Below are positions 44,609-54,470 of a DNA stretch of 64,000 nt, one piece after another (the first letter of the stretch is position 1; the number at the start of each line of letters is the position of its first letter). The DNA comes from Candidatus Limnocylindrales bacterium (GTDB lineage: Bacteria; Moduliflexota; Moduliflexia; Moduliflexales; JAUQPW01). A program made the position numbers and the translations under genes. The notes beneath the pieces were generated by a model that searched no databases, was not told the DNA's origin, and worked only from the letters and a program-made list of their open reading frames with translations. Location: positions 248,001-312,000 of the forward strand of contig DATMBG010000022.1 in the NCBI GenBank assembly GCA_035559535.1, written 5' to 3'.

Positions 44609-44881
44609 ATGTCAGGAGTTGTATCCTTTAAAAAGGGTGAAGAAGGAAGTGACAATCACAAAGTATTGGAGTTAATTTTTGAAACGGCCAGTGAGTTAGT
44701 ACCTAAAATTGTTGATAATGTAACCAAAACCTTGAATCGTTCCAGTTTCACCATCAAATGCACGGCCGAATATAATAAAGACGATGAGCTGGTGATTAAG
44801 GTCAGCGGAGCCTGTTCGCTCCCGACAGAAACCATCGAGCGAAAAGGAGAGATTCTCGAAGGTAAATTGAAGCTATGGTAG
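44609..44881 (+). CDS. Conserved-looking small protein of unknown function
   Basis: The 90-residue product has balanced composition and predicted alpha-then-beta structure (VLELIFETASELVPKIVDNV, then FTIKCTAEYNKDDELVIKV). It has two cysteines and no signal peptide or membrane segment. I do not recognise a family. Its position between the DUF4388 protein and the MEMO-like protein, on the same strand, argues that it is a real gene; the ribosome site is weak. Confidence 0.55.
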   Translation: MSGVVSFKKGEEGSDNHKVLELIFETASELVPKIVDNVTKTLNRSSFTIKCTAEYNKDDELVIKVSGACSLPTETIERKGEILEGKLKLW

Positions 44882-44887
44882 ATCAAT

Positions 44888-44990
44888 AAAACGTAATGGG
44901 TAATGCGTAATAGATAAAAAATGACCGGTTATTTAAGGAACTCTAAGCAGGTGTTACCATTACGTTTTACCTGTTACGTTTTACAGCCTA
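44888..44990. repeat. GTAATGCGTAATAG-type repeat with fold-back arm
   Basis: AAAACGTAATGG (44888-44899) has an exact inverse copy CCATTACGTTTT (44957-44968), and further GTAATGCGTAATAG and CCTGTTACGTTTTAC copies lie beside them. It is a different low-complexity family from the GC-rich ones and fills the gap between two genes. Confidence 0.6.
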
Positions 44991-44998
44991 CGTAGTTC

Positions 44999-46228
44999 AT
45001 GGATTATCCAAAACTGCGTTACATTAATGCATTCCCCGTAGAGCATGAAGGGCAAAACCTGATTTGTATTCAAGACCCTGCAGGTTTTTGTGAAAAAGTT
45101 TTTTTTGTTTCCTATCCCCTTTTTACCTTAATGGCTTTTTTTGATGGTCAGCACTCCATTCGGGATATTCAGGTAGAATACATGCGCCGCTATGGGGAAC
45201 TTCTCTATAAGGAAAACATTGTGGCGTTGATTAACGAGTTGGATAATCACTTACTGCTGGAGAGTGAGCGATTTGAGGCCCATCGCAAGAAATTAGAGAA
45301 TGAATTCAGGCAGTTAACGTATCGTCCGGCGGCCCTGGCCGGAAAGAGTTACGAAGCGGATCCCGTTCGTTTGGAGAATCAACTACTCAGCTTTTTTACC
45401 TCTCCGGAGGGGCCCGGCCCCATCCCGGAGACTAAACCTTCAAGAACCCTCAAAGGGGTCATAGCTCCCCATGTGGATCTTCGAAACGGGGGACCCTGTT
45501 TTGCCTGGGCCTATCAAGAAATCCAGACCTGCTCAGAAGCCGATCTTTTTATCATCTTTGGTACGGCCCATAACCCAACCAGGGGGTTTTTTACCCTTAC
45601 CACGAAGGATTTTGAAACCCCTCTGGGAACCGTGGAAACCGATAAAGAGTTCATCCAGGAATTGGAAAAAAAATATCCCTACGACCTTTATCAAGACGAA
45701 TTAAATCATAAAACCGAACACTCGGTTGAATTCCAGGTTGTGTTCCTTCGCTATCTTTACCGGAACCGCCGACCCATCAAAATCCTCCCCATCCTCTGTG
45801 GTTCCCTCCATGAACTCATTGTAACCGGGGTTAATCCCATGACGGTTCCGGAAGTGAAGGATTTTATTCAAGCTCTCCGGGAGGTCATCACAGCCCGGTC
45901 TTCTAAAGTTTGCATGATCGCCGGAGCCGATCTGAGTCACATTGGTCCCCGTTACGGAGACCCTGAAGCACCTTCCCAGGCTTTCCGTAAATACATTGCC
46001 CGGGAAGACCTTTCTATGCTTCAGCAGATCGAACAGCTAAGCCTGGAAGGATTTTTTCAATCTATTCACAAAGATCATAACAAGCGTAGAATTTGCGGAG
46101 TGGCTCCGATTTATGCCTTATTGGCTTCCCTGGATGCCTCCCAGGGTAAGCTCCTTAAATATGATCAGACCATCATAGATCCTGTAACGCAATCGGTCGT
46201 CAGCTTCGCCAGTATGGCTTTCTATTAA
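44999..46228 (+). CDS. amrB: MEMO-family protein (AmmeMemoRadiSam system protein B) with PqqD-like N-terminal domain
   Basis: The 409-residue protein has two parts. Residues about 40-95 look like a PqqD-type winged helix (FDGQHSIRDIQVEYMRRYGE, ENIVALINELDNHLLLES). From about residue 150 it is a MEMO/AmmeMemoRadiSam B domain: KGVIAPHVDLRNGG, IIFGTAHNP, HKTEHSVEFQVVFL, LPILCG and GADLSHIGPRYGD, with the conserved His and Cys residues. MEMO proteins resemble non-haem iron dioxygenases, but the substrate in bacteria is unknown. The partner AMMECR1 and radical SAM proteins are not in the window. PqqD-like domains bind peptide precursors, so the fusion suggests substrate presentation. Confidence 0.82.
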   Translation: MDYPKLRYINAFPVEHEGQNLICIQDPAGFCEKVFFVSYPLFTLMAFFDGQHSIRDIQVEYMRRYGELLYKENIVALINELDNHLLLESERFEAHRKKLENEFRQLTYRPAALAGKSYEADPVRLENQLLSFFTSPEGPGPIPETKPSRTLKGVIAPHVDLRNGGPCFAWAYQEIQTCSEADLFIIFGTAHNPTRGFFTLTTKDFETPLGTVETDKEFIQELEKKYPYDLYQDELNHKTEHSVEFQVVFLRYLYRNRRPIKILPILCGSLHELIVTGVNPMTVPEVKDFIQALREVITARSSKVCMIAGADLSHIGPRYGDPEAPSQAFRKYIAREDLSMLQQIEQLSLEGFFQSIHKDHNKRRICGVAPIYALLASLDASQGKLLKYDQTIIDPVTQSVVSFASMAFY

Positions 46229-46262
46229 ACCCTGGAGGGTGAAAGGCCGTTATTTAAAAGCT

Positions 46263-47351
46263 ATGAACTATCAAATCGCCGTAATTCCCGGAGATGGAAT
46301 TGGTCCTGAAGTTATTAACGAAGGAATTAAAGTGATAGAGGCTGTTCAGCGCCGTATTCCTGGATTAAGTTTGAAATTTACCCGCTATAAGGCCGGAGCC
46401 GACTGCTATCGGGAAACCGGAATTCCTTTCCCAAAGGAAGCTTACAAAGCCTGTATAGAAGCCGATGCAATTTATTTGGGAGCCGTTGGTTATCCCGATG
46501 TTCTCATGCCGGACGGGACAGAAATAGCCGGAGAGGTCGTCTTGAAACTTCGCTTCGATCTGGATCTTTATGCCGGGGTCCGTCCCATTAAATTGTATCC
46601 GGGTATTGACTCCGTTCTTAAAGGTCGAACTGCAGGGGACATCGATTATGTCATTTTAAGAGAAAACACGGAAGGATTGTACGCTTCCCGGGGAGGTGGA
46701 AACCTTTTAAGAGGGGAAGTAACCACCGATACCATGGTTTTGACCCGTAAGGGGACCGAACGGATTATCCGATATGCCTTTGAATTGGCGAAAAAGCGAA
46801 AAGGGGCACCTAAGGATGGGAGAAAGCGAGTAACCTGCGTGGATAAGGCCAATGTTCTTAAAAGCTATGCCTTTTTCCGAAAAATCTATCATGAAGTTGC
46901 CAGAGATTATCCGGATATAGATCGAGATTATGCCTACATTGATGCCATGGTTCTCTGGATGAACCAGATACCTGAACACTACGATGTTATCGTCACTGAA
47001 AATATGTTCGGGGATATCATTTCGGACCTGGCTGCCAGCACCGTAGGCGGCATGGGTATGGCCCCTTCTGGAGATATCGGCGACCATCACGCGGTTTTTC
47101 AACCCTCCCATGGAACGGCCCCGACCCTGGCCGGAAAAGGAATTGCCAACCCCCTTGCAACCATCTTATCCGGGAGTATGATGCTGGAGTGGCTGGGTTC
47201 CCGGCATCGAGATGCTCAGGCCCTTGAGGCCGCCCAGAAAATTGAGGAAGCCGTTACCCGGGTTCTGGCCGAAGGAAAAGTCCGAACTCCAGATATCGGG
47301 GGAAGTGCAAAAACCTGGGAAGTGGGAGACGCCATTGTAGAAAGACTTTGA
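46263..47351 (+). CDS. Isocitrate/isopropylmalate-type beta-decarboxylating dehydrogenase
   Basis: I start at ATG 46263 ([17 protein letters not shown]); an in-frame GTG at 46239 would add eight residues. The protein is about 362 residues. [11 protein letters not shown] opens it, [15 protein letters not shown] is the substrate loop, [11 protein letters not shown] and [10 protein letters not shown] carry the catalytic Lys and metal-binding residues, and [14 protein letters not shown] and [21 protein letters not shown] bind metal and NAD. It decarboxylates a 2-(R)-hydroxy diacid. The substrate could be isopropylmalate, isocitrate, tartrate or homoisocitrate; YASRGGG is atypical for LeuB. No leu or aconitase genes are adjacent. 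It follows the MEMO-like gene by about 30 bases. Confidence 0.85.
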   Translation: MNYQIAVIPGDGIGPEVINEGIKVIEAVQRRIPGLSLKFTRYKAGADCYRETGIPFPKEAYKACIEADAIYLGAVGYPDVLMPDGTEIAGEVVLKLRFDLDLYAGVRPIKLYPGIDSVLKGRTAGDIDYVILRENTEGLYASRGGGNLLRGEVTTDTMVLTRKGTERIIRYAFELAKKRKGAPKDGRKRVTCVDKANVLKSYAFFRKIYHEVARDYPDIDRDYAYIDAMVLWMNQIPEHYDVIVTENMFGDIISDLAASTVGGMGMAPSGDIGDHHAVFQPSHGTAPTLAGKGIANPLATILSGSMMLEWLGSRHRDAQALEAAQKIEEAVTRVLAEGKVRTPDIGGSAKTWEVGDAIVERL

Positions 47352-47371
47352 GAAAAAAGGAGGGATAGGTC

Positions 47372-47467
47372 ATGAAAGAGTTTGTAGCCGTTGTTCTCGG
47401 TCTTTTGATGGGGAGTACTATTGTACTTGTCAGTATTTCTATTGGATACCTGATAGCCTCTCACTGA
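47372..47467 (+). CDS. 31-residue putative single-pass membrane peptide
   Basis: The frame MKEFVAVVLGLLMGSTIVLV continues as SISIGYLIASH and stops at TGA 47465-47467. Nearly all residues form one hydrophobic helix, with charges only at the N-terminus. A perfect AAGGAGG ribosome site sits 8 bases upstream, better than most genes here, and it begins 20 bases after the dehydrogenase stop. It is too short for normal gene callers. The function is unknown; it could be a small regulator or subunit of a membrane protein. Confidence 0.6.
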   Translation: MKEFVAVVLGLLMGSTIVLVSISIGYLIASH

Positions 47468-47495
47468 GGAAAGAGATGGGATTAAAAAAAGGGAA

Positions 47496-47571
<76 letters not shown>

Positions 47572-47616
47572 ATACTTTTTGAAAACAACCAGTACTCTAT
47601 TTATTTGACCGGTATT

Positions 47617-48276
47617 CTACGTTTCCCAGCCGTACTTTCCGAGCAGTTTTACAAAGGTACATTGGCAAATCTTCTGGACTTCGAAGGTATCGCCTTTTTT
47701 TGTAAAAACCTTCAGGTGTTGTAATAATTTATTTCCAATGGGAATAACCAGTCGACCCCCATCGACCAATTGTTCCAGAAGGGGTTTCGGGAGGTTTGGA
47801 GCACTGGCCGTAACGATGATCCCGTTATAAGGGGCATGTTCTTTCCAACCCAGGGTTCCATCGCCAACCTTAATAAGAACGTTATAGTATCTTAAATAAT
47901 CCAAAATTTTCCAGGCCTTTGTAGCCAGAGAGGGGAGACGTTCTATGGAAAAAACCTGATAAGCCAGTTCTGCCAGAACAGCCGTCTGATAGGCAGAACC
48001 AGTCCCGATTTCTAAAATGCGGTCTTCGGGATCTATCTTCAAAGCCTGGGTCATGACTCCCACCATATAAGGTTGGGAAATCGTCTGGTTTTCTCCTATA
48101 GGAAGGGGGTAATCATCATAGGCCCGATCTTGAAGTGCCTCCTCTACAAACAAATGCCTGGGGACTTTGGTCATTGCCGCAAGGACTCGGGCATCTTGAA
48201 TTCCTCTCTGTATAAGCTGCTCCTCCACCATACGTTTCCGTGCTTTTTCAAAATCTACAATGGATAACCCGATCAT
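47617..48276 (-). CDS. pcm: Protein-L-isoaspartate O-methyltransferase
   Basis: The 219-residue protein has the PCMT signature: ARKRMVEEQLIQRGI, VPRHLFVE, YPLPIGENQTISQPYMVGVM and the SAM-binding motif ILEIGTGSAYQTAVLAEL. It uses S-adenosylmethionine to methylate isoaspartyl residues and begins their repair. The substrate loop GNQTIS-type sequence is intact. It is located between two proline tRNA genes on the same strand, with about 40-base gaps on each side, so all three are probably one transcript from the promoter at 48447-48475. Confidence 0.92.
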   Translation of the reverse strand: MIGLSIVDFEKARKRMVEEQLIQRGIQDARVLAAMTKVPRHLFVEEALQDRAYDDYPLPIGENQTISQPYMVGVMTQALKIDPEDRILEIGTGSAYQTAVLAELAYQVFSIERLPSLATKAWKILDYLRYYNVLIKVGDGTLGWKEHAPYNGIIVTASAPNLPKPLLEQLVDGGRLVIPIGNKLLQHLKVFTKKGDTFEVQKICQCTFVKLLGKYGWET

Positions 48277-48315
48277 TTTATCCTTTTTTTTAATCTATCC
48301 GGTCCTAAAAGTAAG

Positions 48316-48392
<77 letters not shown>

Positions 48393-48446
48393 ATAGAGTA
48401 ATAGATTGGTGCTACCTCTGTAAAGCTATTTTAGGGTACACATCAT

Positions 48447-48475
48447 ACATTAAGTTGGTATTTTTATCCTGTCAA
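48447..48475 (-). promoter_or_regulatory. Sigma-70-type promoter for tRNA-Pro(GGG), pcm and tRNA-Pro(CGG)
   Basis: On the minus strand TTGACA (48470-48475) is followed after 17 bases by TAATGT (48447-48452), about 50 bases upstream of the first tRNA. Confidence 0.6.
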
Positions 48476-48565
48476 GTTCTTGCATTCCAAAATCTAGGGA
48501 ATTAAATTTATTTGTCCGGTAAGATTTAGCTTTACAATTTTGAGTCCCGATGATAATTTCACCTT

Positions 48566-50872
48566 ATGCCCGGGCCGATGATCCGCAAATTTCTGATTGT
48601 CTTTTCTATTTTCCTCTCTATAGGTGCAGGGGCGGCGGGAGGTATGCTCTATCTTTATTTACAAGATTTACCTCCCATATCAAAGCTCGAGGAGTTCGAG
48701 CCAAGTCTTATTACCAGGGTATATTCCGAAGAAGGGGAGTTAATCGGAGAATTTTTTGAAGAAAGGCGTATTTTAGTCAATTATGCCGATATTCCTAAGA
48801 ACCTGATCAATGCCACCATTGCCAAGGAAGATCGGAGATTTTATCAACATCACGGTATTGACTTTTACGGAATTGCCCGGGCAGCCCTCGCCAACCTTAA
48901 ATCCGGTAAGTCTAAAGAAGGCGCCAGCACCATTACCCAGCAATTGGCCCGGGTTTTGTTTTTAACCCCCGAAAAAAGGCTTGAACGGAAAATTAAAGAA
49001 ATATTGCTGGCCCTTCAAATCGAAAAGAGGTACTCCAAAGAGGAGATTCTTCGTCTTTATTTTAACCAAATCTACTATGGTCACGGGGCCTATGGGGTAG
49101 AAGCGGCCGCACAAACTTATTTTAACAAAAGCGTTAAAGACTTAACCCTTGCAGAATGTGCCATGTTGGCGGGTCTTCCGAGATCTCCCAGGTATTACTC
49201 CCCCATCCTTTATCCAGAACGGGCCAAACAGCGACGAAAACAAGTCCTTGACTGGATGGTTAAAGAAGGGAAAATCTCAGAGGAAGAAGCCAGAAAGGCT
49301 GCGGAAGAACCTTTCAAGCAGAGAGTAGGACCTGTTCAAAAGCAAATCAATAAAGCTCCTTACTTTGTGGAATACGTTCGTCAGTATCTGGAGGATAAGT
49401 ACGAGAGCCAGGCGGTTCATCGAAGTGGACTCAACGTTTATACCACCCTCAACTTAAAAATGCAGGAAGCCGCAGTGAAAGCTCTACAACAAGGACTTCG
49501 GGATCTGGATAAACGGCAGGGGTTCAGACCCCTCAAGCGGGATAAAACGGAGGAGGAATTGAAGGCGGAGCTGGAGAAAATCCGGGAAGAGGAATGGGCT
49601 TCACCTCCCGAGATAAATCAGGTTCTTCACGGAATCGTAAAAGACGTCACGCCTAAGAAAGCAACGGTTCAAATGGGGAATTACGTGGGTTCACTACCCC
49701 GGGAACGAATAGCTTGGACGGGTAGAACCTTGGAAGCTGTTCTTAAACCCAACGATCTCATTCTGGTCAAAGTCGTGGGAAAAGATGAGAAAACCGGTGA
49801 ATTTATTCTGGCTTATGATCAAGAACCTCTGGTGGAGGGTGCTTTATTGGCCTTAGATCCCAGGACGGGTGCTATTAAGGCCATGGTCGGAGGTTATGAT
49901 TTTTATGAAAGCAAGTTCAACCGGGCGACGCAGGCCCTACGGCAACCGGGCTCGGCCTTTAAGCCTTTTATCTATACAACCGCCATCGAAAAAGGATATA
50001 CGCCCGCCTCTAAAATTGAAGACTCCCCCTTTGTTCTTACTGATCCTCAAACCGGTAAGGAATGGCAGCCAGAAAATTATACCCACCGATACTACGGACC
50101 TACCACGCTTCGGGTGGCCCTGGAACAATCCCGAAATGTCGTCGCCGCCAAGCTCTTGATGAAGGTGGGGATCCGTCATGTGATCGATACAGCCCGAAGA
50201 ATGGGCATCACCAGTGTTTTAAGTCCTTATCCTTCCCTCGCTCTGGGCAGTTCTGAAGTAACTCTGTTGGAAATGGTCTCAGCCTACAGCATTTTCGCCA
50301 ACCAGGGTATCTTGATGGAACCCATCTTTATAACCAAAATTACCGATCGGAACGGTAAAGTTATCGAGGAAAATATGGGAAGGGCCCAAGAAGTTCTCTC
50401 CGAATCTACCGCTGCCATCATGGTTTCTATGCTGAAAGGAGTTATTGAAAGAGGGACGGCTAAAAAAGCCAAAGTTCTTAATCGACCTCTGGCCGGTAAG
50501 ACCGGAACCACCAACGATTATACCGATGCCTGGTTTATCGGTTTTTCTCCAAACCTTGTCGCAGGGGTCTGGGTCGGGTTTGACGAAAAGAAAAAGCTGG
50601 GCAAAGATGAAACCGGAGGAAAAGCCGCCCTTCCTATCTGGATCGCCTTCATGAAAGAAGCTCTGGCCGAAGAACCGGTTGAGGATTTTCCCATTCCAGA
50701 TAGTGTCAGAGTTGTCAAGATGGATGCAGTATCCGGCCTGTTAGCCAACGGAGCCTGCGAAGGAAATATGGTCCTTCAGGCTTTTAAAAAGGGAACCGAG
50801 CCTAAAGAATTTTGTGGTTACAGCTTTGAACCTGAGGATTTTTCTAACGCAACCTCCTACGAAGCGGACTGA
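48566..50872 (+). CDS. Penicillin-binding protein 1A (class A)
   Basis: The 768-residue bifunctional enzyme starts with MPGPMIRKFLIVFSI and a membrane anchor (about 5-28); ATG 48578 is an alternative start. The GT51 glycosyltransferase domain holds catalytic Glu in AKEDRRFYQHHGID, then EGASTITQQLAR and FNQIYYGHGAYGVEAAAQTYF. An OB-like insert with a coiled-coil segment follows (about 300-400). The transpeptidase domain has SxxK in QPGSAFKPFIY, SxN in EQSRNVVAA and KTGTTND. It polymerises and cross-links peptidoglycan. A second class A PBP is encoded at 31833. The octamer hairpin follows the stop. Confidence 0.93.
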   Translation: MPGPMIRKFLIVFSIFLSIGAGAAGGMLYLYLQDLPPISKLEEFEPSLITRVYSEEGELIGEFFEERRILVNYADIPKNLINATIAKEDRRFYQHHGIDFYGIARAALANLKSGKSKEGASTITQQLARVLFLTPEKRLERKIKEILLALQIEKRYSKEEILRLYFNQIYYGHGAYGVEAAAQTYFNKSVKDLTLAECAMLAGLPRSPRYYSPILYPERAKQRRKQVLDWMVKEGKISEEEARKAAEEPFKQRVGPVQKQINKAPYFVEYVRQYLEDKYESQAVHRSGLNVYTTLNLKMQEAAVKALQQGLRDLDKRQGFRPLKRDKTEEELKAELEKIREEEWASPPEINQVLHGIVKDVTPKKATVQMGNYVGSLPRERIAWTGRTLEAVLKPNDLILVKVVGKDEKTGEFILAYDQEPLVEGALLALDPRTGAIKAMVGGYDFYESKFNRATQALRQPGSAFKPFIYTTAIEKGYTPASKIEDSPFVLTDPQTGKEWQPENYTHRYYGPTTLRVALEQSRNVVAAKLLMKVGIRHVIDTARRMGITSVLSPYPSLALGSSEVTLLEMVSAYSIFANQGILMEPIFITKITDRNGKVIEENMGRAQEVLSESTAAIMVSMLKGVIERGTAKKAKVLNRPLAGKTGTTNDYTDAWFIGFSPNLVAGVWVGFDEKKKLGKDETGGKAALPIWIAFMKEALAEEPVEDFPIPDSVRVVKMDAVSGLLANGACEGNMVLQAFKKGTEPKEFCGYSFEPEDFSNATSYEAD

Positions 50873-50883
50873 TCAAAGTATAG

Positions 50884-50983
50884 AAGTGTGGGAGTGTGGG
50901 AGTGTGGGGGTATGGGAGTGTGGAAAGTAAAGTGTTCATACTCCCATACCCCCACACTCCCACACTCCCATACCCCCATTACT
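50884..50983. repeat. Octamer element copy B: GTRTGGGR array with 26-bp perfect stem
   Basis: Tandem octamers GTGTGGGA, GTGTGGGA, GTGTGGGG and GTATGGGA on the left (stem arm 50894-50919) have an exact inverse copy at 50940-50965 around a 20-base loop. The loop core, GGAAAGTAAAGTGTTCAT (within 50918-50941), is found again in inverted orientation at 52086-52109. It lies between the convergent PBP1A and GAPDH genes. Confidence 0.8.
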
Positions 50984-51026
50984 TTCCCTAGTCCTTCATG
51001 GATAAAATCCATAACTTCCGAGCTTT

Positions 51027-52028
<1,002 letters not shown>

Positions 52029-52051
52029 CTAACCTTCCTATTTAGCGTAAG

Positions 52052-52185
52052 GAGTATAGGCGTGGGGAAGTGTGGGAGTATGGGGGTATGAACACTTTAC
52101 TTTCCACACTTCCATACCCCCGCACTCCCACACTTCCATACTCCCATACTTCCATGCTCCCCTACTTCCACACGCCCCTACCGCC
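52052..52185. repeat. Octamer element copy C, inverted relative to copy B
   Basis: The left arm AAGTGTGGGAGTATGGGGGT ends near 52089. The core at 52086-52109 is the exact reverse complement of the core at 50918-50941, 24 bases long. A longer right arm of CCCGCACTCCCACACTTCC-type octamers runs to about 52185. It lies between gap and glyA. Confidence 0.8.
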
Positions 52186-52186
52186 T

Positions 52187-53437
52187 TTATCCTTTGTTAA
52201 ATTCTGGATATAGAGGAAACTGGGAACACAATTCTCGGACCTCCCCGGCGACTCTCTTTTGCAGATCCACGTTGGTAACATCCTGAAGCACAGCAGCAAT
52301 CCATCTTGCGATCTGGATACATTCTGCTTCTTTCATGCCTCGCGTGGTGATAGCGGGGGTTCCGATCCGAATACCACTGGTTACGAAGGGGCTCTGGGTT
52401 TCAAAGGGTACCGTATTTTTATTAACCGTAATTCCCGCCTGGTCTAAAGCCTTTTCTGCCTCCTTACCGGTTAGATTTTTATTGGTCAGATTGACCAACA
52501 TCAGATGATTATCGGTACCTCCGGAGACGAGTCGAAATCCATGCCGCTTGAGCTCTTCGGCCATAGCCTTGGCATTTTTTACAATCTGCTCTTGATATTT
52601 GCGGAACTCCTCGGTCATGGCTTCTTTCAAAGCCACGGCCTTGGCCGCAATGACATGCATTAAGGGTCCTCCCTGCATTCCAGGAAAAACATTTTTATCG
52701 ATGATCTGGGCAAATTCCTGTTTGCAGAGAATCATCCCACCCCGGGGACCTCGAAGGGTTTTATGGGTCGTTGTAGTAACAAATTCCGAATAGGGGATAG
52801 GACTTGGATGCATCTTACCTACAATTAGTCCGGCGATATGGGCAATATCCGCCATTACATAGGCTCCAACTTCATCGGCGATTTCCCGGAATTTTGCAAA
52901 ATCGATGATTCGGGGATAAGCACTGGCCCCTACAACGATCAGCCTGGGTCTATACTCCCTGGCCAGATCGCGAACCTGCTTGAAATCGATCTGTTCGGTT
53001 TCCTTATCCACTCCGTAAAAAACCACCTGGAAATATTTTCCCGAAAAGTTAACCGGACTCCCATGGGTCAAATGCCCACCGTGGGATAAGTTCATCCCCA
53101 GAATGGTATCGCCGGGTTTTAATACGGCAAAATAGACTTCCATGTTAGCTTGAGATCCCGAGTGGGGTTGTACGTTCACATGATCGGCTCCGAAGAGTTG
53201 CTTGGCACGCTGAATGGCCAAACTTTCGGCTATGTCCACAAACTCACATCCCCCGTAATATCGTTTCCCCGGGTAACCCTCTGCATATTTATTGGTCATA
53301 ATGGATCCCTGGGCCTCCAATACCGCCGGGCTCGTAAAGTTTTCCGATGCTATCAACTCCAGTTTCGTACGCTGTCTTTCGATTTCCCGCTCTATAGCCG
53401 TTGCAATCTCCGGATCAACTTCCCTTAAAAATTTCAT
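52187..53437 (-). CDS. glyA: Serine hydroxymethyltransferase
   Basis: The 416-residue PLP enzyme interconverts serine and glycine with tetrahydrofolate. Signature segments are [50 protein letters not shown] and [25 protein letters not shown] carries the PLP-binding K226. The length is normal. The order rpiB-glyA-gap on the minus strand suggests a common transcript, and rpiB-glyA adjacency is frequent in bacteria. The repeat-filled gaps on both sides could carry processing or termination signals. Confidence 0.96.
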   Translation of the reverse strand: MKFLREVDPEIATAIEREIERQRTKLELIASENFTSPAVLEAQGSIMTNKYAEGYPGKRYYGGCEFVDIAESLAIQRAKQLFGADHVNVQPHSGSQANMEVYFAVLKPGDTILGMNLSHGGHLTHGSPVNFSGKYFQVVFYGVDKETEQIDFKQVRDLAREYRPRLIVVGASAYPRIIDFAKFREIADEVGAYVMADIAHIAGLIVGKMHPSPIPYSEFVTTTTHKTLRGPRGGMILCKQEFAQIIDKNVFPGMQGGPLMHVIAAKAVALKEAMTEEFRKYQEQIVKNAKAMAEELKRHGFRLVSGGTDNHLMLVNLTNKNLTGKEAEKALDQAGITVNKNTVPFETQSPFVTSGIRIGTPAITTRGMKEAECIQIARWIAAVLQDVTNVDLQKRVAGEVRELCSQFPLYPEFNKG

Positions 53438-53447
53438 CTCTATCCCT

Positions 53448-53535
53448 TATCTCTTGTCCATTGTCCGTTTTTCATTGTAGGAGCAAGGGATCGGTCACCT
53501 GCCTTACAACGAATCCCGGACTACAGACAACAGAT
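53448..53535. repeat. TTGTCCATTGTCCG-type repeat between glyA and rpiB
   Basis: CTTGTCCATTGTCCG at about 53454-53468 faces CCGGACTACAGACAACAG at 53515-53532 as an imperfect inverted repeat. The same family appears at 1751-2060, 44506-44520 and 57900-57950. Confidence 0.5.
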
Positions 53536-53537
53536 CA

Positions 53538-53987
53538 TCACATATTTTCTTCTATAAGTTTTTCAATTTTTTCTAACCTTTTAGAATGTCGCCCGCCTTC
53601 AAATTCCGTACTCAGCCAGATTTTTACCATCTCCCGGGCCAATCCTTTACCCACCACCCGACCCCCCATAATCAAAATATTGGCATCGTTATGTTCCCGG
53701 CTCATGCGGGCTGTATAGAGGTCCTGACAAAGGGCTGCCCGAACCCCCTTTAACCTTCCGGCGACAATGGACATACCGATTCCCGTTCCACAAATGAGAA
53801 TACCCCGATCTACCTCTTTTCTGGCAACAGACCGGGCCACTTTAATCCCGAAATCGGGATAATCTACCGACCGGGTATCATAAGTTCCATGGTCGATAAC
53901 TTCATGACCTCCCAGCTCTTTAAGATAAGCTTTAATTTCTTCTTTGAGCTCAAAGCCTGCATGGTCACTTCCAATAGCTATTTTCAT
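53538..53987 (-). CDS. rpiB: Ribose-5-phosphate isomerase B
   Basis: The 149-residue protein converts ribulose 5-phosphate to ribose 5-phosphate in the pentose phosphate pathway. [33 protein letters not shown] with the catalytic C66 and [14 protein letters not shown] are all typical of RpiB. The length is standard. It lies directly upstream of glyA on the minus strand, with only the repeat-bearing 100-base gap between. Confidence 0.95.
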   Translation of the reverse strand: MKIAIGSDHAGFELKEEIKAYLKELGGHEVIDHGTYDTRSVDYPDFGIKVARSVARKEVDRGILICGTGIGMSIVAGRLKGVRAALCQDLYTARMSREHNDANILIMGGRVVGKGLAREMVKIWLSTEFEGGRHSKRLEKIEKLIEENM

Positions 53988-54470
53988 ATTCTAAAGGATA
54001 CCCACAGCCCTGAGGACTGTCAAGAGTTTTAATCGTTGTCCGTGTAAAAGGACTACAGGGATTGAAACGAGATATACCCGGGTCCTTTTTAACAGGCAAA
54101 AGAAGAATTCCCTTTACCTCCCCTACACGCCAGGTCAAGCTGAAAAGCCCCTCAGGGGCGAACTGTCGGTAGCCTCCGATGTAAATCGGGGGATTCAATC
54201 ATTCAGAATTTTTTCAAGCTCCGTGGCAGCGGCCTGTTAACTGGAGGGGGGATGGGGGGTGTTCAGACAGAAAAAGTGACACCTACTAAATTGGTATAGT
54301 TACCCGACATCCATTTTTGTTGACAGGCGCCTCAAAATATGGGAAAAAATAAAAGAAGAGGTCCCATAATCCTTGTCAGGCTGTAGGACGGTTACACAGC
54401 TTCTTCACCTCCTGATTTTCCTTCCCCTAAGCAAGGGCGAGGGGAACAGGAGATAAGGGAGGCAATTTCG
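53988..54470. other. Intergenic region between rpiB and the DNA methyltransferase gene
   Basis: No gene is supported. It contains a C-rich stretch at 54405-54455 (CCTTCCCCTAAGCAAGGGCG) and a segment near 54260-54310 (CAGACAGAAAAAGTGACACC) whose style differs from the neighbouring repeats and could be the remnant of a mobile element end. No transposase or target duplication is visible. Confidence 0.4.
54405..54455. repeat. C-rich hairpin repeat before the methyltransferase
   Basis: CTCCTGATTTTCCTTCCCCT faces AGGGCGAGGGGAACAGGAG as an imperfect fold-back of the same general type as the blocks at 22229-22280 and 55460-55612. Confidence 0.45.
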
